DNA of 35,753 bases from an uncultured Atopobium sp. (GCA_937997345.1 CALKTD010000003.1:1-35753); one strand, 5' to 3'; counted from the first letter of the stretch, positions 15,954 to 24,463 are shown. The notes: generated from the sequence alone by a model not told the origin. A program made the numbers and translations.

Positions 15954-16003
15954 ACACAAAATATGGCGAGAAGATCGATTGGTCTTCTCGCCATATTTTG
16001 TGT
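15954..16003. terminator. Bidirectional terminator with 21-bp perfect stem and inverted GGCGAGAAGA pair
   Basis: Arms 15954-15974 and 15983-16003 are perfectly complementary with an 8-base loop. The 10-mer sits at the loop-proximal end of each arm (15965-15974, 15983-15992). AT-rich outer parts supply U tracts in both directions between the converging yfcE and GntR genes. Confidence 0.9.
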
Positions 16004-16018
16004 CGCTGCGTCAGAGGT

Positions 16019-16738
16019 TTAGTGCATAGAAATAGTCATGAACTCATAGCCATGTGCATGTCGCGCGACGGAATATTCAAACGCACGACCGTCGTCGATA
16101 TAGCCGATTTGCTCAACCTCTAAGAGGGGATCGCTTGTGCTAATTTCTAGCCTCGAAGCCTCAACCTCAGTAGGCATGACTGCCCTAATAACACGATGTG
16201 CATTAGCAATTCTAAGTCCAATTTCACTTTCAATATAGTTGTAAATCGAGTGCTCTAGATGGGTCATTTTAAGATTGGGAACTAGGCTAATGGGCATGTA
16301 GGTATACTCGATGACTTGCGCAATCCCTTCTACAAGCCTGACGCGCACAATTCTGTATACAAAATCTTCGGTAGTAATATCAAGAGCTTTAGCAATGTAT
16401 TCAGAGGGACGCTCAACTTCAAAGGTATAGACCTTTGATTTAACGCGCTCGCCTCGGGCAACGTGTTCAGCCATGAAGCCTTCCATTTGACCGGAGACTT
16501 CTTTACTTGGCTTAATTTGTGTTCCTTCTTCCAGCTTTTTGACAAATGTGCCGGAGCCTTTTCGTCTGAAGATAAGTCCTTGCTGCTCAAGAACTTCTAG
16601 TGCCTTATTAATGGTAATTTTGCTCACTTCATATTGCTCGCAGAGCTGAGCAACAGAAGGCAGGCGAGAATAAGCAGGATACGTGCCTATAGCAATATCA
16701 GTTTTAAGATCCTGAACAACCAAGTCGTACTTATTCAT
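16019..16738 (-). CDS. GntR-family (HutC/UTRA) transcriptional regulator of the beta-glucoside PTS operon
   Basis: The 239-residue protein has an N-terminal winged helix-turn-helix (about 1-68, with YSRLPSVAQLCEQYEVSKITINKAL and GLIFRRKGSGTFV) and a C-terminal UTRA effector domain (about 90-235, with ARLEISTSDPLLEVEQIGY near the end). HutC-subfamily regulators with UTRA bind phosphorylated sugars or related ligands and usually repress. AGGAGGTG precedes the ATG. It is divergent from the 6-phospho-beta-glucosidase gene, and the shared 134-bp interval holds an inverted repeat, so it most likely represses the PTS operon until a phosphorylated beta-glucoside appears. Confidence 0.9.
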   Translation of the reverse strand: MNKYDLVVQDLKTDIAIGTYPAYSRLPSVAQLCEQYEVSKITINKALEVLEQQGLIFRRKGSGTFVKKLEEGTQIKPSKEVSGQMEGFMAEHVARGERVKSKVYTFEVERPSEYIAKALDITTEDFVYRIVRVRLVEGIAQVIEYTYMPISLVPNLKMTHLEHSIYNYIESEIGLRIANAHRVIRAVMPTEVEASRLEISTSDPLLEVEQIGYIDDGRAFEYSVARHAHGYEFMTISMH

Positions 16739-16793
16739 GACACCTCCTCAGGTAGCAAAATTTTTACTTTGCATTCTATCTGATTTGCATTAG

Positions 16794-16848
16794 TATACTA
16801 CATAGAAAACCTAACATATCTGTTTCATAAAGTTGACATGTCAGGTTT
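16794..16848 (+). promoter_or_regulatory. Promoter -10 and candidate GntR operator of the PTS operon
   Basis: TATACT (16794-16799) is a good -10. Downstream, AAACCTAACAT (16807-16817) and ATGTCAGGTTT (16838-16848) form an inverted repeat with one mismatch, and TGACATGTCA (16834-16843) is itself a perfect palindrome. A repressor here would block initiation or early elongation. The -35 is not clear. Confidence 0.5.
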
Positions 16849-16872
16849 AGATACTTTTGAGAAAGGATAGAC

Positions 16873-18270
16873 ATGTCGTATCAGTTGCCTGAGAATTTCT
16901 TCTTTGGTGGGGCAATGTCTGGTCCACAGACCGAGGGTAAATGGCAAGACGGAGGAAAGCTGCCAAACCTTTGGGACACCTGGTCTAACCTGGACATTCA
17001 TGCATTCCACAACCGCGTTGGTTCCTACGCTGGAAATGACTTTACAGAAAGAATGGAAGACGATCTTCAGCTTCTCAAGTCTCTTGGCTTGGATTCCATT
17101 CGCACTTCTATTCAGTGGAGCCGTTTATTAGACATTAACGGCAACCTTAATCCAGAGGGCGAGAAGTACTATCACCATCTTTTTGCTGTTGCTAAGAAGG
17201 TTGGTATTGAGATTTTTGTAAACCTCTATCATTTTGACATGCCTGAATACCTCTTCAATCGCGGTGGCTGGGAGTCTCGTGAGGTTGTTGAGGCATACGC
17301 GCATTACGCACGTATTGCTTTTGAAACGTTTGGAAAAGAGATTCGTTATTGGTTTACCTTTAACGAGCCAATTGTTGAGCCAGAGGTCCGCTACACACTT
17401 GGTGGCTGGTATCCCTTTGTTAAGAATTATTCGCGTGCTCGTGCTGTTCAGTACAACATTTCACTTGCTCACGCGCTTGGCGTACGCGAGTATCGCCGTG
17501 CAAAAGCAGCAGGGTTTATGCTTGAGGACTCTCGTATTGGCCTCATCAACTGCTTTGCACCACCATATACCAAAGAGAATCCATCTGAGGCAGATCTTGA
17601 GGCGCTACGCATGACCGACGGCGTCAACATTCGCTGGTGGCTTGACCTGGTAACTAAGGGAGAACTTCCACAGGATGTCATTGATACGCTGCAGGCCCGT
17701 GGTGTTGACCTGCCTATTCGCCCTGAGGACAAACTTATTCTTGCCGACGGCGTTGTGGATTGGCTGGGCTGCAATTATTACCACCCAGAGCGTATTCAAG
17801 CTCCTGCAAAAGATACTGACGAGAATGGCATTCCAAACTTTGCCGATCCATATATCTGGCCACAAGCAGAGATGAATGTATCCCGTGGCTGGGAGATTTA
17901 CCCACAGGGTCTTTATGACTTTGCCATGAAGGTTCGCGATGAGTATCCAGAGCTTGAGTGGTTTGTTTCCGAGAATGGCATGGGCGTAGAGCGAGAAGAT
18001 CTTAAGAAAGACGAAAACGGCGTAATTCAAGATGATTATCGTGTTGATTTTGTCCGTCGTCATCTTGAGTGGATTGCTCGTGCAATTCAGGACGGCGCAA
18101 AATGCCGTGGTTATCACTACTGGGCCATCATCGATAACTGGTCCTGGGCAAATGCCTTCAAGAACCGTTATGGCTTTGTTGAGGTTGATCTGGAAGATAA
18201 CTACAACCGTCGTCTTAAGAAATCAGCTGAGTGGCTTAAGCAAGTTGCCACTACACATATAGTTGACTAG
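16873..18270 (+). CDS. 6-phospho-beta-glucosidase (glycoside hydrolase family 1)
   Basis: The 465-residue enzyme starts with the GH1 opening FFFGGAMSGPQTEG. It has the acid/base glutamate in FTFNEP (Glu165) and the nucleophile in SENG (Glu367). Near the end, NAFKNRYGFVEVD keeps the Lys/Tyr pair region that contacts the 6-phosphate in phospho-glycosidases, and the PTS context agrees. It should split intracellular phosphorylated cellobiose or aryl-beta-glucosides into glucose-6-phosphate and glucose or aglycone. AGAAAGGA precedes the ATG. It is the first gene of a five-gene operon, with 23 bp to EIIC. Confidence 0.93.
   Translation: MSYQLPENFFFGGAMSGPQTEGKWQDGGKLPNLWDTWSNLDIHAFHNRVGSYAGNDFTERMEDDLQLLKSLGLDSIRTSIQWSRLLDINGNLNPEGEKYYHHLFAVAKKVGIEIFVNLYHFDMPEYLFNRGGWESREVVEAYAHYARIAFETFGKEIRYWFTFNEPIVEPEVRYTLGGWYPFVKNYSRARAVQYNISLAHALGVREYRRAKAAGFMLEDSRIGLINCFAPPYTKENPSEADLEALRMTDGVNIRWWLDLVTKGELPQDVIDTLQARGVDLPIRPEDKLILADGVVDWLGCNYYHPERIQAPAKDTDENGIPNFADPYIWPQAEMNVSRGWEIYPQGLYDFAMKVRDEYPELEWFVSENGMGVEREDLKKDENGVIQDDYRVDFVRRHLEWIARAIQDGAKCRGYHYWAIIDNWSWANAFKNRYGFVEVDLEDNYNRRLKKSAEWLKQVATTHIVD
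17992..18000 (+). repeat. Nine-base partial copy of the uptake-sequence-like motif
   Basis: GCGAGAAGA preceded by A rather than G, inside the GH1 gene. Listed as a near match only. Confidence 0.3.
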
Positions 18271-18293
18271 AAACTCGTGAAAGGAGTTTGTTC

Positions 18294-19733
18294 ATGGCAA
18301 AAGATAATGGCCAAGCATCGTTTCTAGATAAATTTGCAGAAGTTTCTGCAAAAGTAGGTAATCAAGTTCATTTGAGGAGCCTGCGCGATGCATTTGCAAC
18401 TGTCAGCCCAATTTACATTTTGGCTGGTATTGCAGTACTGATCAACAACGTTCTGTTCCCACTCATCTTTGCAAATGATCCAGTTACCTTGGCTAATTTC
18501 AAGGTTTGGGGAGCAGCAATTGCTCAGGGCACTCTGAGTTTCTCGGCAGTTATTCTTGCAGGCATTATTGGTTATTGCCTCGCTCGTAACAAGCGTTTTG
18601 AAAACGCAATCTCTTGCGTTGTTATTGGTATTGCTGCACTTATCATCATGATGCCTCAGAGCATTGTTGCTACTGCAGGTGCTGTTCTTCATGCAGCAAA
18701 CGCCGCTGATGCAGCTGCTGCAGCAGTTGCACTTCCTGTAGCTGATGTTGCTAAGCTTCTGCCAACCGGCTATGCAGTTACTGGCGTTGATGTAACTGGT
18801 GCTTTCTCCACTTCCTTCACCGGTACTAACGGCCTCTTTGGTGCAATCATCATTGGCCTGCTTTCTACCACCATCTTCATTAAGCTCTCCAGCGTTAAGC
18901 AGCTGAAGGTCAGCCTTGGTGAGGGCGTTCCACCAGCGGTTGCAGATTCTTTTAACACCATGATTCCAATGATGTTGACCCTGACCGTCTTTGGCATTGC
19001 TTCTGCTCTTCTTGCAGTTTGTGCTGGTACTGACCTTATGACCATCATTGCAACAAGCATTTCTGCCCCACTGAAGGGCCTTATGAATGCTGGTCCATTT
19101 GCAGTCATCATCATCTACACCTTTGCAAACCTGCTTTTCTGCCTTGGCATTCACCAGTCCACCATCTCTGGTGTTCTGATCGAGCCAATTCTGACCATGC
19201 TTATTGTTGATAACATGGCAACTTTTGCAGCTGGTCAGCCAATTCCTCAGGACCACTACATGAACATGCAGATTATCAACACCTTTGCGCTAATCGGCGG
19301 TTCTGGTTGTACTCTGATGCTGCTTCTTGACACCTTTGTCTTCTCTAAGAACAAGGCTTCCAAAGATGTTGCAGCACTTTCTCTTCTTCCAGGTATCTTC
19401 AACATCAACGAGCCAGTTATTTACGGTTACCCAATCGTCTTTAACCTTCCTTTGATGATTCCATTTGTTCTTGTTCCAGATTTGTTCATCGGCCTAACCT
19501 ACCTGCTCACCAACATTGGTTGGATTAGCCCTTGCGTTGCTATGGTTCCTTGGACAACCCCAGTCTTCCTGAGTGGTTGGCTGGCAACCGGTGGTGACAT
19601 TCGTGCCGTTATCTGGCAGGTCATCGAGGTTCTTCTTGCTATGGCAATTTATCTGCCATTTATGAGAATTTCCGAGCGCGCACAGGCCAAGCAGGCTGAG
19701 GCCCTTGCAGAGAACGCTCAGGATGCAGAGTAG
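18294..19733 (+). CDS. PTS lactose/cellobiose-type EIIC permease
   Basis: The 479-residue membrane protein is hydrophobic throughout, with about ten membrane segments. It shows the family pattern of an N-terminal LRDAFATVSPIYILAGIAVLINN segment, the LFCLGIHQSTISGVLIEP signature and FNINEPVIYGYPIVFNLPLMIPF, the region that holds the sugar-site Asn-Glu-Pro. It forms the translocation channel for beta-glucosides, which EIIB phosphorylates. ATG 18294 has AAAGGAG seven bases upstream; a TTG two codons earlier is disfavoured. A hairpin separates it from EIIB. Exact sugar (cellobiose, chitobiose or other) is not decided by sequence. Confidence 0.93.
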   Translation: MAKDNGQASFLDKFAEVSAKVGNQVHLRSLRDAFATVSPIYILAGIAVLINNVLFPLIFANDPVTLANFKVWGAAIAQGTLSFSAVILAGIIGYCLARNKRFENAISCVVIGIAALIIMMPQSIVATAGAVLHAANAADAAAAAVALPVADVAKLLPTGYAVTGVDVTGAFSTSFTGTNGLFGAIIIGLLSTTIFIKLSSVKQLKVSLGEGVPPAVADSFNTMIPMMLTLTVFGIASALLAVCAGTDLMTIIATSISAPLKGLMNAGPFAVIIIYTFANLLFCLGIHQSTISGVLIEPILTMLIVDNMATFAAGQPIPQDHYMNMQIINTFALIGGSGCTLMLLLDTFVFSKNKASKDVAALSLLPGIFNINEPVIYGYPIVFNLPLMIPFVLVPDLFIGLTYLLTNIGWISPCVAMVPWTTPVFLSGWLATGGDIRAVIWQVIEVLLAMAIYLPFMRISERAQAKQAEALAENAQDAE

Positions 19734-19765
19734 TTTGTAAGCTTATAATCTGAGTATCACTTGAA

Positions 19766-19791
19766 GCCAGCCATCATATTCGGTGGCTGGC
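19766..19791 (+). other. Intercistronic hairpin between EIIC and EIIB
   Basis: GCCAGCCA pairs perfectly with TGGCTGGC (8 bp, 10-base loop). There is no T run after it, so it is more likely an RNA-stability or processing element than a terminator. Confidence 0.65.
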
Positions 19792-19809
19792 TCATCAAAA
19801 GGAGATCAC

Positions 19810-20106
19810 ATGAAAATCTTACTTGCTTGCAACGCCGGAATGTCCACTAGCCTGCTTGTTCAAAAGCTCCAGAAAGAGGCTGCTTCTCGTGGTTTGGATG
19901 CAGAGATTATTGCAAATCCTCTTAATAAGGCACTTGAGCTTATCGATGGTGCAGACGTCTTTTTGCTTGGACCTCAGATTGCGTATGCAAAGGCAGACGT
20001 TGAGGCTGCAGCAGGATCTACTCCTGTAGCAGTTATTCCTATGGTTGATTACGGCAGGATGAACGCTGCAAAAATTCTTGACGACGCACTTGAGCTTATT
20101 AAATAA
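19810..20106 (+). CDS. PTS lactose/cellobiose-type EIIB subunit
   Basis: This 98-residue cytoplasmic protein opens with MKILLACNAGMSTSLLV, the EIIB phosphocysteine loop with Cys7. It accepts phosphate from the EIIA histidine and passes it to the incoming sugar. AAAAGGAG lies before ATG 19810; the frame continues upstream but the region before this ATG is the hairpin. Length is standard for a free EIIB (about 100 residues). Confidence 0.95.
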   Translation: MKILLACNAGMSTSLLVQKLQKEAASRGLDAEIIANPLNKALELIDGADVFLLGPQIAYAKADVEAAAGSTPVAVIPMVDYGRMNAAKILDDALELIK

Positions 20107-20117
20107 GCGGCAAAAGA

Positions 20118-20145
20118 TTTCCTGAGTTCTCAGATGCTCAGGAAA
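20118..20145 (+). other. Intercistronic hairpin between EIIB and EIIA
   Basis: TTTCCTGAG pairs perfectly with CTCAGGAAA (9 bp, 10-base loop), ending 16 bases before the EIIA start. It is the second such hairpin in this operon. Confidence 0.65.
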
Positions 20146-20161
20146 AGAGTATGGGGTAAAA

Positions 20162-20497
20162 ATGGATTTAGATGACGGCATGACTGCTACGCAAGAAGCA
20201 GCCTTTGAGATTATTGCTACCGTTGGAACGGCAAAGTCAATGTATATTGGCGCTATCCAGAAGGCAAAAACGGGCGATATTGAAGGCGCGCGTGCAGATA
20301 TTCTTGCTGGTACAGAGATTTTTAATGAGGGCCATAGCACGCATCTGAACATGCTGCAGCAGTCCGCAATTGATAACAGCAATGTTGAGTTTTCGCTCAT
20401 CTTGCTCCACGCTGAGGACCAGCTTATGCAGGCCGAGTCTTTTCGCATTATTGCTGAGGACTTTATTGACGTGTACGAGAAGCTTCTTAACAAGTAG
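20162..20497 (+). CDS. PTS lactose/cellobiose-type EIIA subunit
   Basis: The 111-residue helical protein carries the family active-site stretch LLHAEDQLM with phosphorylatable His83, and the N-terminal FEIIATVGTAKSMYIGAIQKAKTGD typical of lactose/cellobiose EIIA, which assembles as a trimeric helical bundle. It takes phosphate from HPr. The start is preceded only by a GGGG-type site. The sugar kinase gene begins 14 bp after its stop. Confidence 0.95.
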   Translation: MDLDDGMTATQEAAFEIIATVGTAKSMYIGAIQKAKTGDIEGARADILAGTEIFNEGHSTHLNMLQQSAIDNSNVEFSLILLHAEDQLMQAESFRIIAEDFIDVYEKLLNK

Positions 20498-20511
20498 TTG
20501 GCGAGAAAAAC

Positions 20512-21399
20512 ATGTGTGCAGAGACGCTTCTTGGCGGTATTGAGTTTGGCGGAACAAAGATTGTTCTTGCCACGGGTACACCAGACGGAAAAATTTGTGA
20601 GCGTGAGGTTTTTCCCACGGCAGCGCCAGAGTCTGTTTTGCCAAAGATTGTGGACTGGTTCAAAGCTCGCTCTATTCAGGCTCTAGGTGTTGGCGCATTT
20701 GGCCCTACGGGAGTCAATCCTGACCTGCCTAGCTACGGAAAGATTCTCTCGACTCCTAAGCACGGTTGGCGCAACTTCAATCTGTTGCAGGCGTTGAAGG
20801 ATGGACTGAACGTCTTTGTTGGATACGATACCGACGTTAATGCAGCTTGTTTAGGAGAAGCAGTTTTTGGTGCAGCTCGCGGCCTTGATAACGTTGTCTA
20901 CCTGACAGTAGGAACCGGAATTGGCGCCGGCGTGCTGCTTGAAGGAAAACTCCAGCACGGTATGCTCCATCCCGAGGCTGGTCATATCCTTGTTGAGCGT
21001 GAGGCAAACGATCCGTGGCAGCAGACCAAGTGCCCCTATCACCAGAACTGCCTTGAAGGGTTGGCATCAGGTCCTGCTATTCAAGAGCGCTGGGGACTCC
21101 CGGCTGTTGAACTTACCGAGAAAGACGAGGTATGGGAGCTTGAGGCTGCCTACCTTGCAAAAGCTCTCTGCACGTACGTGATGTGCTATTCACCTCAGCG
21201 CATTATTTTGGGCGGAGGCGTCATGGAGCAGAAGCAGCTGTTCCCGCTTATCCAGCGGAAACTTGTTGCGTTCCTTAACGGCTACATCAACACTCCAGAG
21301 ATAGAGGATATACAGAATTACGTTGTCCCTGGAGGTTGCGAGGGCAACCAGGGCATTCTAGGTGCTTTGGTGCTTGGACAGCGCGCACTTGGTGCGTAG
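20512..21399 (+). CDS. ROK-family sugar kinase (fructokinase type)
   Basis: The 295-residue protein has the ROK phosphate motif GGIEFGGTKIVLATG at the N-terminus, GTGIGAGVL in the middle and the zinc site HPEAGHI....CPYHQNCLEGLASGPAI, which matches the fructokinase (ScrK/GmuE) branch better than glucokinases. In this operon it probably phosphorylates the free sugar released by the phospho-beta-glucosidase. No good Shine-Dalgarno site precedes ATG 20512; the upstream bases GGCGAGAAAA are a near copy of the repeated GGCGAGAAGA motif and may serve weakly. It is the last gene, before a hairpin terminator. Confidence 0.88.
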   Translation: MCAETLLGGIEFGGTKIVLATGTPDGKICEREVFPTAAPESVLPKIVDWFKARSIQALGVGAFGPTGVNPDLPSYGKILSTPKHGWRNFNLLQALKDGLNVFVGYDTDVNAACLGEAVFGAARGLDNVVYLTVGTGIGAGVLLEGKLQHGMLHPEAGHILVEREANDPWQQTKCPYHQNCLEGLASGPAIQERWGLPAVELTEKDEVWELEAAYLAKALCTYVMCYSPQRIILGGGVMEQKQLFPLIQRKLVAFLNGYINTPEIEDIQNYVVPGGCEGNQGILGALVLGQRALGA

Positions 21400-21453
21400 G
21401 AGTTTGGCAAGAAGAACGACTACCGTGTAGAACGGCGTTCACTTTGTAAACAA

Positions 21454-21485
21454 AAGGCGAGAAGATCAATGGGTCTTCTCGCCTT
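21454..21485. terminator. Bidirectional terminator with inverted GGCGAGAAGA pair
   Basis: A 12-bp perfect stem (21454-21465 and 21474-21485) with an 8-base loop follows the PTS operon and faces the converging zinc-ribbon gene. A T-rich stretch follows on the plus strand and an A-rich one precedes it. Confidence 0.88.
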
Positions 21486-21522
21486 ATTTTGTATCTGTAA
21501 CATGCGTTTTTTCTAGTATGTC

Positions 21523-22977
21523 TTACTTCCTAGAAAGGGTGTCCGTTGCCCAAGTGTTGCTCTGAGAGCTGATGGTAACGGTTCTGCCGCCGTTGGTAGA
21601 GGAGAGGGTGAAGGGCTCGCTCTTGCCGCTGACCTGGCCATTGAAGCTAAGCTCAAGCTTGTTCTCGTCACCGGTCCAGGTACCGCGAACCTCAGGCTGA
21701 CCACCGATGCGCCAAATGACCGTTCCGTCCTTCTGGATGACAACTTCCATTGACTTGCCGTCAGTGCCGGTACCGCTGTAGGTACCTATCCACTTCTGGG
21801 CCTTTTTGCGTTCTTCTTCTGACTTCTTATCCTTCTCTTTTTGTTCTTGCTCTTTTTTGGTCTTCTCGGCCACGCCAGATTTAAGAGTTTCACCCTTCTT
21901 TATCTGGTCAGATACGCGAGAGTGGTATGAATCATAGGCTGAATTATTGCCTGTATCGTCGCCCCAGATAACCTTCTCGTGCTCAATATCTCCGAGAAGA
22001 GCCTGTAGTTCAACAAGCTTATTTGCCACAGACTTTTGATCCATAGTATTTGCGGTATCTGTGTCGTTGAAGCTGTTTGCGGTTAGTCTGCGCTTGTAGT
22101 CGGCCTCAAACCAGTCGCGAATGCTTTTCTGTCGATCAGAGATTGAGCTATTCAGAACGTTGATTCCTGTATCGTCACTGCCATTAGGCATATGGAACTG
22201 TCCATTCTTCTGATCAGTCTGAATCTGTTCTTCAATTTCATTGAGTTTCTCGTACTGGTTAAGAAGTTCAACACGACTGCTGTCACCGCGAGGATCAACG
22301 CCAACGCTCTCAATCTGCTCCTGATAGGTTGCAATGCGTTGCTGGACGGCGCTGCGCTTGGCTGCGTCGTCTTGGTGGGACTGAATGACCCAAACAATGG
22401 CCAGTGCACCCACAACCAGAACAGCCGCAAGCAGGCCAAATGCAACTTTGCGGAGTGTGTCCGAGCCGTCCTTGGTTTGCTTGCGCTCAACGGAACTAGG
22501 TCCGCTTGAAACAACGGCGAACTGCGAAGGATCAAAGTGAGAAATAGCAGTTGAATCGACGTCGTCAGAGGTGAAGACATTGATGCGATCTGGGTCATTA
22601 ATGAAGGTTGTGGGCTCCTCCTCAGCCGCAACGGCGGGATCAGCACCAGAAATTGTGGTAGGAGCTTCATCTGCGGCAATGTAGGTGTCGTCATCCTGGA
22701 CTTCCAAGAGTGACGTTTCTGCTGCAGTTGCATCATCTGCAGATGAGTCTGCGATGACGGTTTCATCCAGGTTGTTTGCTGCGCCTTCAACAGTGGTTGC
22801 GACCTCGGTTGACGAAGCGCTTTCTTCGGGAACAGCGTCTTCAGCGGAGACGTTAGATTCAATCGGAGTATTTTCAGGAGAGTCCTCGACGTTCACGGCG
22901 TCAGAAAGTTTCTGTCCGCAGTTGGAACAGAACGTTGCGTGAGTGCCAATTTCAGCTCCGCAGTTGGGGCAATTCAT
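21523..22977 (-). CDS. Zinc-ribbon single-pass membrane protein of unknown function
   Basis: The 484-residue protein begins with a zinc ribbon (Cys3, Cys6, Cys17, Cys20). An acidic, threonine- and serine-rich low-complexity region runs to about residue 170, followed by one transmembrane helix (about 177-199), a long charged helical region with a KKEQEQKEKDKKSEEERKK coiled-coil stretch near 390, and a beta-rich C-terminal domain of about 85 residues (starting WIGTYSGTGTDGKSMEVVI). The layout implies a cytoplasmic ribbon and an outer-facing C-terminal domain. I do not recognise the C-terminal domain. AAGGAG precedes the start. A role in envelope sensing or assembly would be a guess. Confidence 0.75.
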   Translation of the reverse strand: MNCPNCGAEIGTHATFCSNCGQKLSDAVNVEDSPENTPIESNVSAEDAVPEESASSTEVATTVEGAANNLDETVIADSSADDATAAETSLLEVQDDDTYIAADEAPTTISGADPAVAAEEEPTTFINDPDRINVFTSDDVDSTAISHFDPSQFAVVSSGPSSVERKQTKDGSDTLRKVAFGLLAAVLVVGALAIVWVIQSHQDDAAKRSAVQQRIATYQEQIESVGVDPRGDSSRVELLNQYEKLNEIEEQIQTDQKNGQFHMPNGSDDTGINVLNSSISDRQKSIRDWFEADYKRRLTANSFNDTDTANTMDQKSVANKLVELQALLGDIEHEKVIWGDDTGNNSAYDSYHSRVSDQIKKGETLKSGVAEKTKKEQEQKEKDKKSEEERKKAQKWIGTYSGTGTDGKSMEVVIQKDGTVIWRIGGQPEVRGTWTGDENKLELSFNGQVSGKSEPFTLSSTNGGRTVTISSQSNTWATDTLSRK

Positions 22978-23176
22978 AGAGTCGCTCCTTAAATCGCCAG
23001 TAGTGATCAGCGGCTATTGGTTAAACTGAACTTCTATTGTAGCGCTAACAGGAGAAACACCAAAATTTTTTGGAAGCAGGGCACAACTTATTGAACAGCA
23101 CTCTATTTGTTCACACTGAATGCCTGTGTAAACAATCAAACGCTACGTGCTCTAGGCTGTACACTTTGAGTTAGGT

Positions 23177-24178
23177 TTAGAGCAGAGAAACGCCTGCTTC
23201 TGCACAGCGGTCTTCAGTCTGCTTGTCCCAGATAGATGCCTGCACCTCTCCGACGTGCGCTTTTTCTAGCAGCAGCATGCAAAGACGGCTCTGGCCAATG
23301 CCGCCGCCAATGGTAAAGGGCAGCTCGCCGTTAATGAGCATCTTGTGGAATGGCAGCTCAAGGCGGTCCTCGCATCCAGCGATTGCTAGCTGTGATTTAA
23401 GCACCTCAGCGTCAACACGAATGCCCATACTGCTAATCTCAATCGCAGAGTCCAGGGTCTCATCCCAGAACAACAGGTCACCGTTGAGTGACCAGTCGTC
23501 GTAGTCGGGAGACCTGAAGTCGTGAGGCTGTCCGGAGTTTAGAGCGCCGCCAATACCCACAATAAAGGTGGTTGGATGCTCGCGAACAAACAGATTTTCT
23601 CGCTGCTTGGGCGTTTGAGTGGGGTAGAGATCCTCCAGCTCCTGAGAGGTCACAAAGGTAACTTCGCGGCTGAGCTGCGTGTTGAGCTGTGGATAGTGCC
23701 ACTTGAGCTCGTCGAGTGTGCCACAGATTGCCTCAACAATGCGACAAACGGCGTCTTCCAGCGTATCGGTATTGCGCTCGTCCTGCGTGATGATGCGTTC
23801 CCAGTCCCACTGGTCCACGTAAATGGAGTGCAGGTTATCGGGCTGTTCGTCGCGACGGATAGCGTTCATATCGCAGACCAGACCGCGACCAACGGCGAAG
23901 TTGTAGCGCCAGAGTGCATAGCGCTTCCATTTTGCGAGCGACTGAACTACCTCGGCGTTCTTGCCTACGTTTGGCAGGTCAAAAGCAACCGGATGCTCAA
24001 CGCCATTGAGGTTGTCGTTCATGCCGGTAAGCGGGTCAACAATCAGCGGAGCAGTGACGCGCGATAGCTTTAGCGCGGCGCACAGTTTAGTCAGAAATAC
24101 GTTCTTGACCTGCTCAATTGCTTTCTGAGTATCGTAAAGCGAAAGGCTTGTACGGTAGCCCTCGGGAATCTTAGTCAT
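23177..24178 (-). CDS. asnA: Aspartate-ammonia ligase (asparagine synthetase A)
   Basis: The 333-residue protein matches AsnA (about 330 residues in E. coli) over its full length, with a class II aminoacyl-tRNA-synthetase-like fold. Landmarks are SRVTAPLIVDPLTGMNDNLNGVE near the N-terminus, VCDMNAIRRDE, HSIYVDQWDWE and the C-terminal GGGIGQSRLCMLLL, the motif 3-like ATP site. It makes asparagine from aspartate, ammonia and ATP. AAGGAG precedes the ATG. It is a single gene; the 199 bp between it and the zinc-ribbon gene show no feature I can name. Confidence 0.96.
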   Translation of the reverse strand: MTKIPEGYRTSLSLYDTQKAIEQVKNVFLTKLCAALKLSRVTAPLIVDPLTGMNDNLNGVEHPVAFDLPNVGKNAEVVQSLAKWKRYALWRYNFAVGRGLVCDMNAIRRDEQPDNLHSIYVDQWDWERIITQDERNTDTLEDAVCRIVEAICGTLDELKWHYPQLNTQLSREVTFVTSQELEDLYPTQTPKQRENLFVREHPTTFIVGIGGALNSGQPHDFRSPDYDDWSLNGDLLFWDETLDSAIEISSMGIRVDAEVLKSQLAIAGCEDRLELPFHKMLINGELPFTIGGGIGQSRLCMLLLEKAHVGEVQASIWDKQTEDRCAEAGVSLL

Positions 24179-24377
24179 GTGGTCTCCTTGGAAGAGAGCG
24201 CTAAAAATTTGATTGCGCTGATTTTGCCTTCTTTCTTTAACCCTTTGGCGAGAAACCCGTGTGATTTAACCGTTTTGTCAAAAAGACGAGTGCAGGTCGA
24301 CTGCAATAGCAAAAATCATGCAGGTTATTGTGGGGTTGCGACTTCAAACATTGCAACTCAAAAAAATTTTAGAAAGT

Positions 24378-24438
24378 TTGTATATCCCATCCAAAGAGGG
24401 GAATATAAGTATTAAATAGTAATCATTCCTATTTAGTA
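24378..24438 (+). promoter_or_regulatory. dps promoter with an inverted repeat at the transcript start
   Basis: TTGTAT (24378-24383) and AATATA (24402-24407) are 18 bases apart. TATTAAATAG (24410-24419) and CTATTTAGTA (24429-24438) form a 10-bp inverted repeat with one mismatch and a 9-base spacer, overlapping the predicted start site. A peroxide or iron-responsive repressor is plausible but the site is not a standard Fur or PerR box. Confidence 0.45.
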
Positions 24439-24463
24439 GGAACCAGATAGAAAGGTTTTACCT

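Noticed and set aside
18324..19256. 310-codon minus-strand frame opposite the EIIC gene
   Set aside because: It is Asn/Cys/Ser-rich with no family likeness and is antisense to a clear PTS permease.
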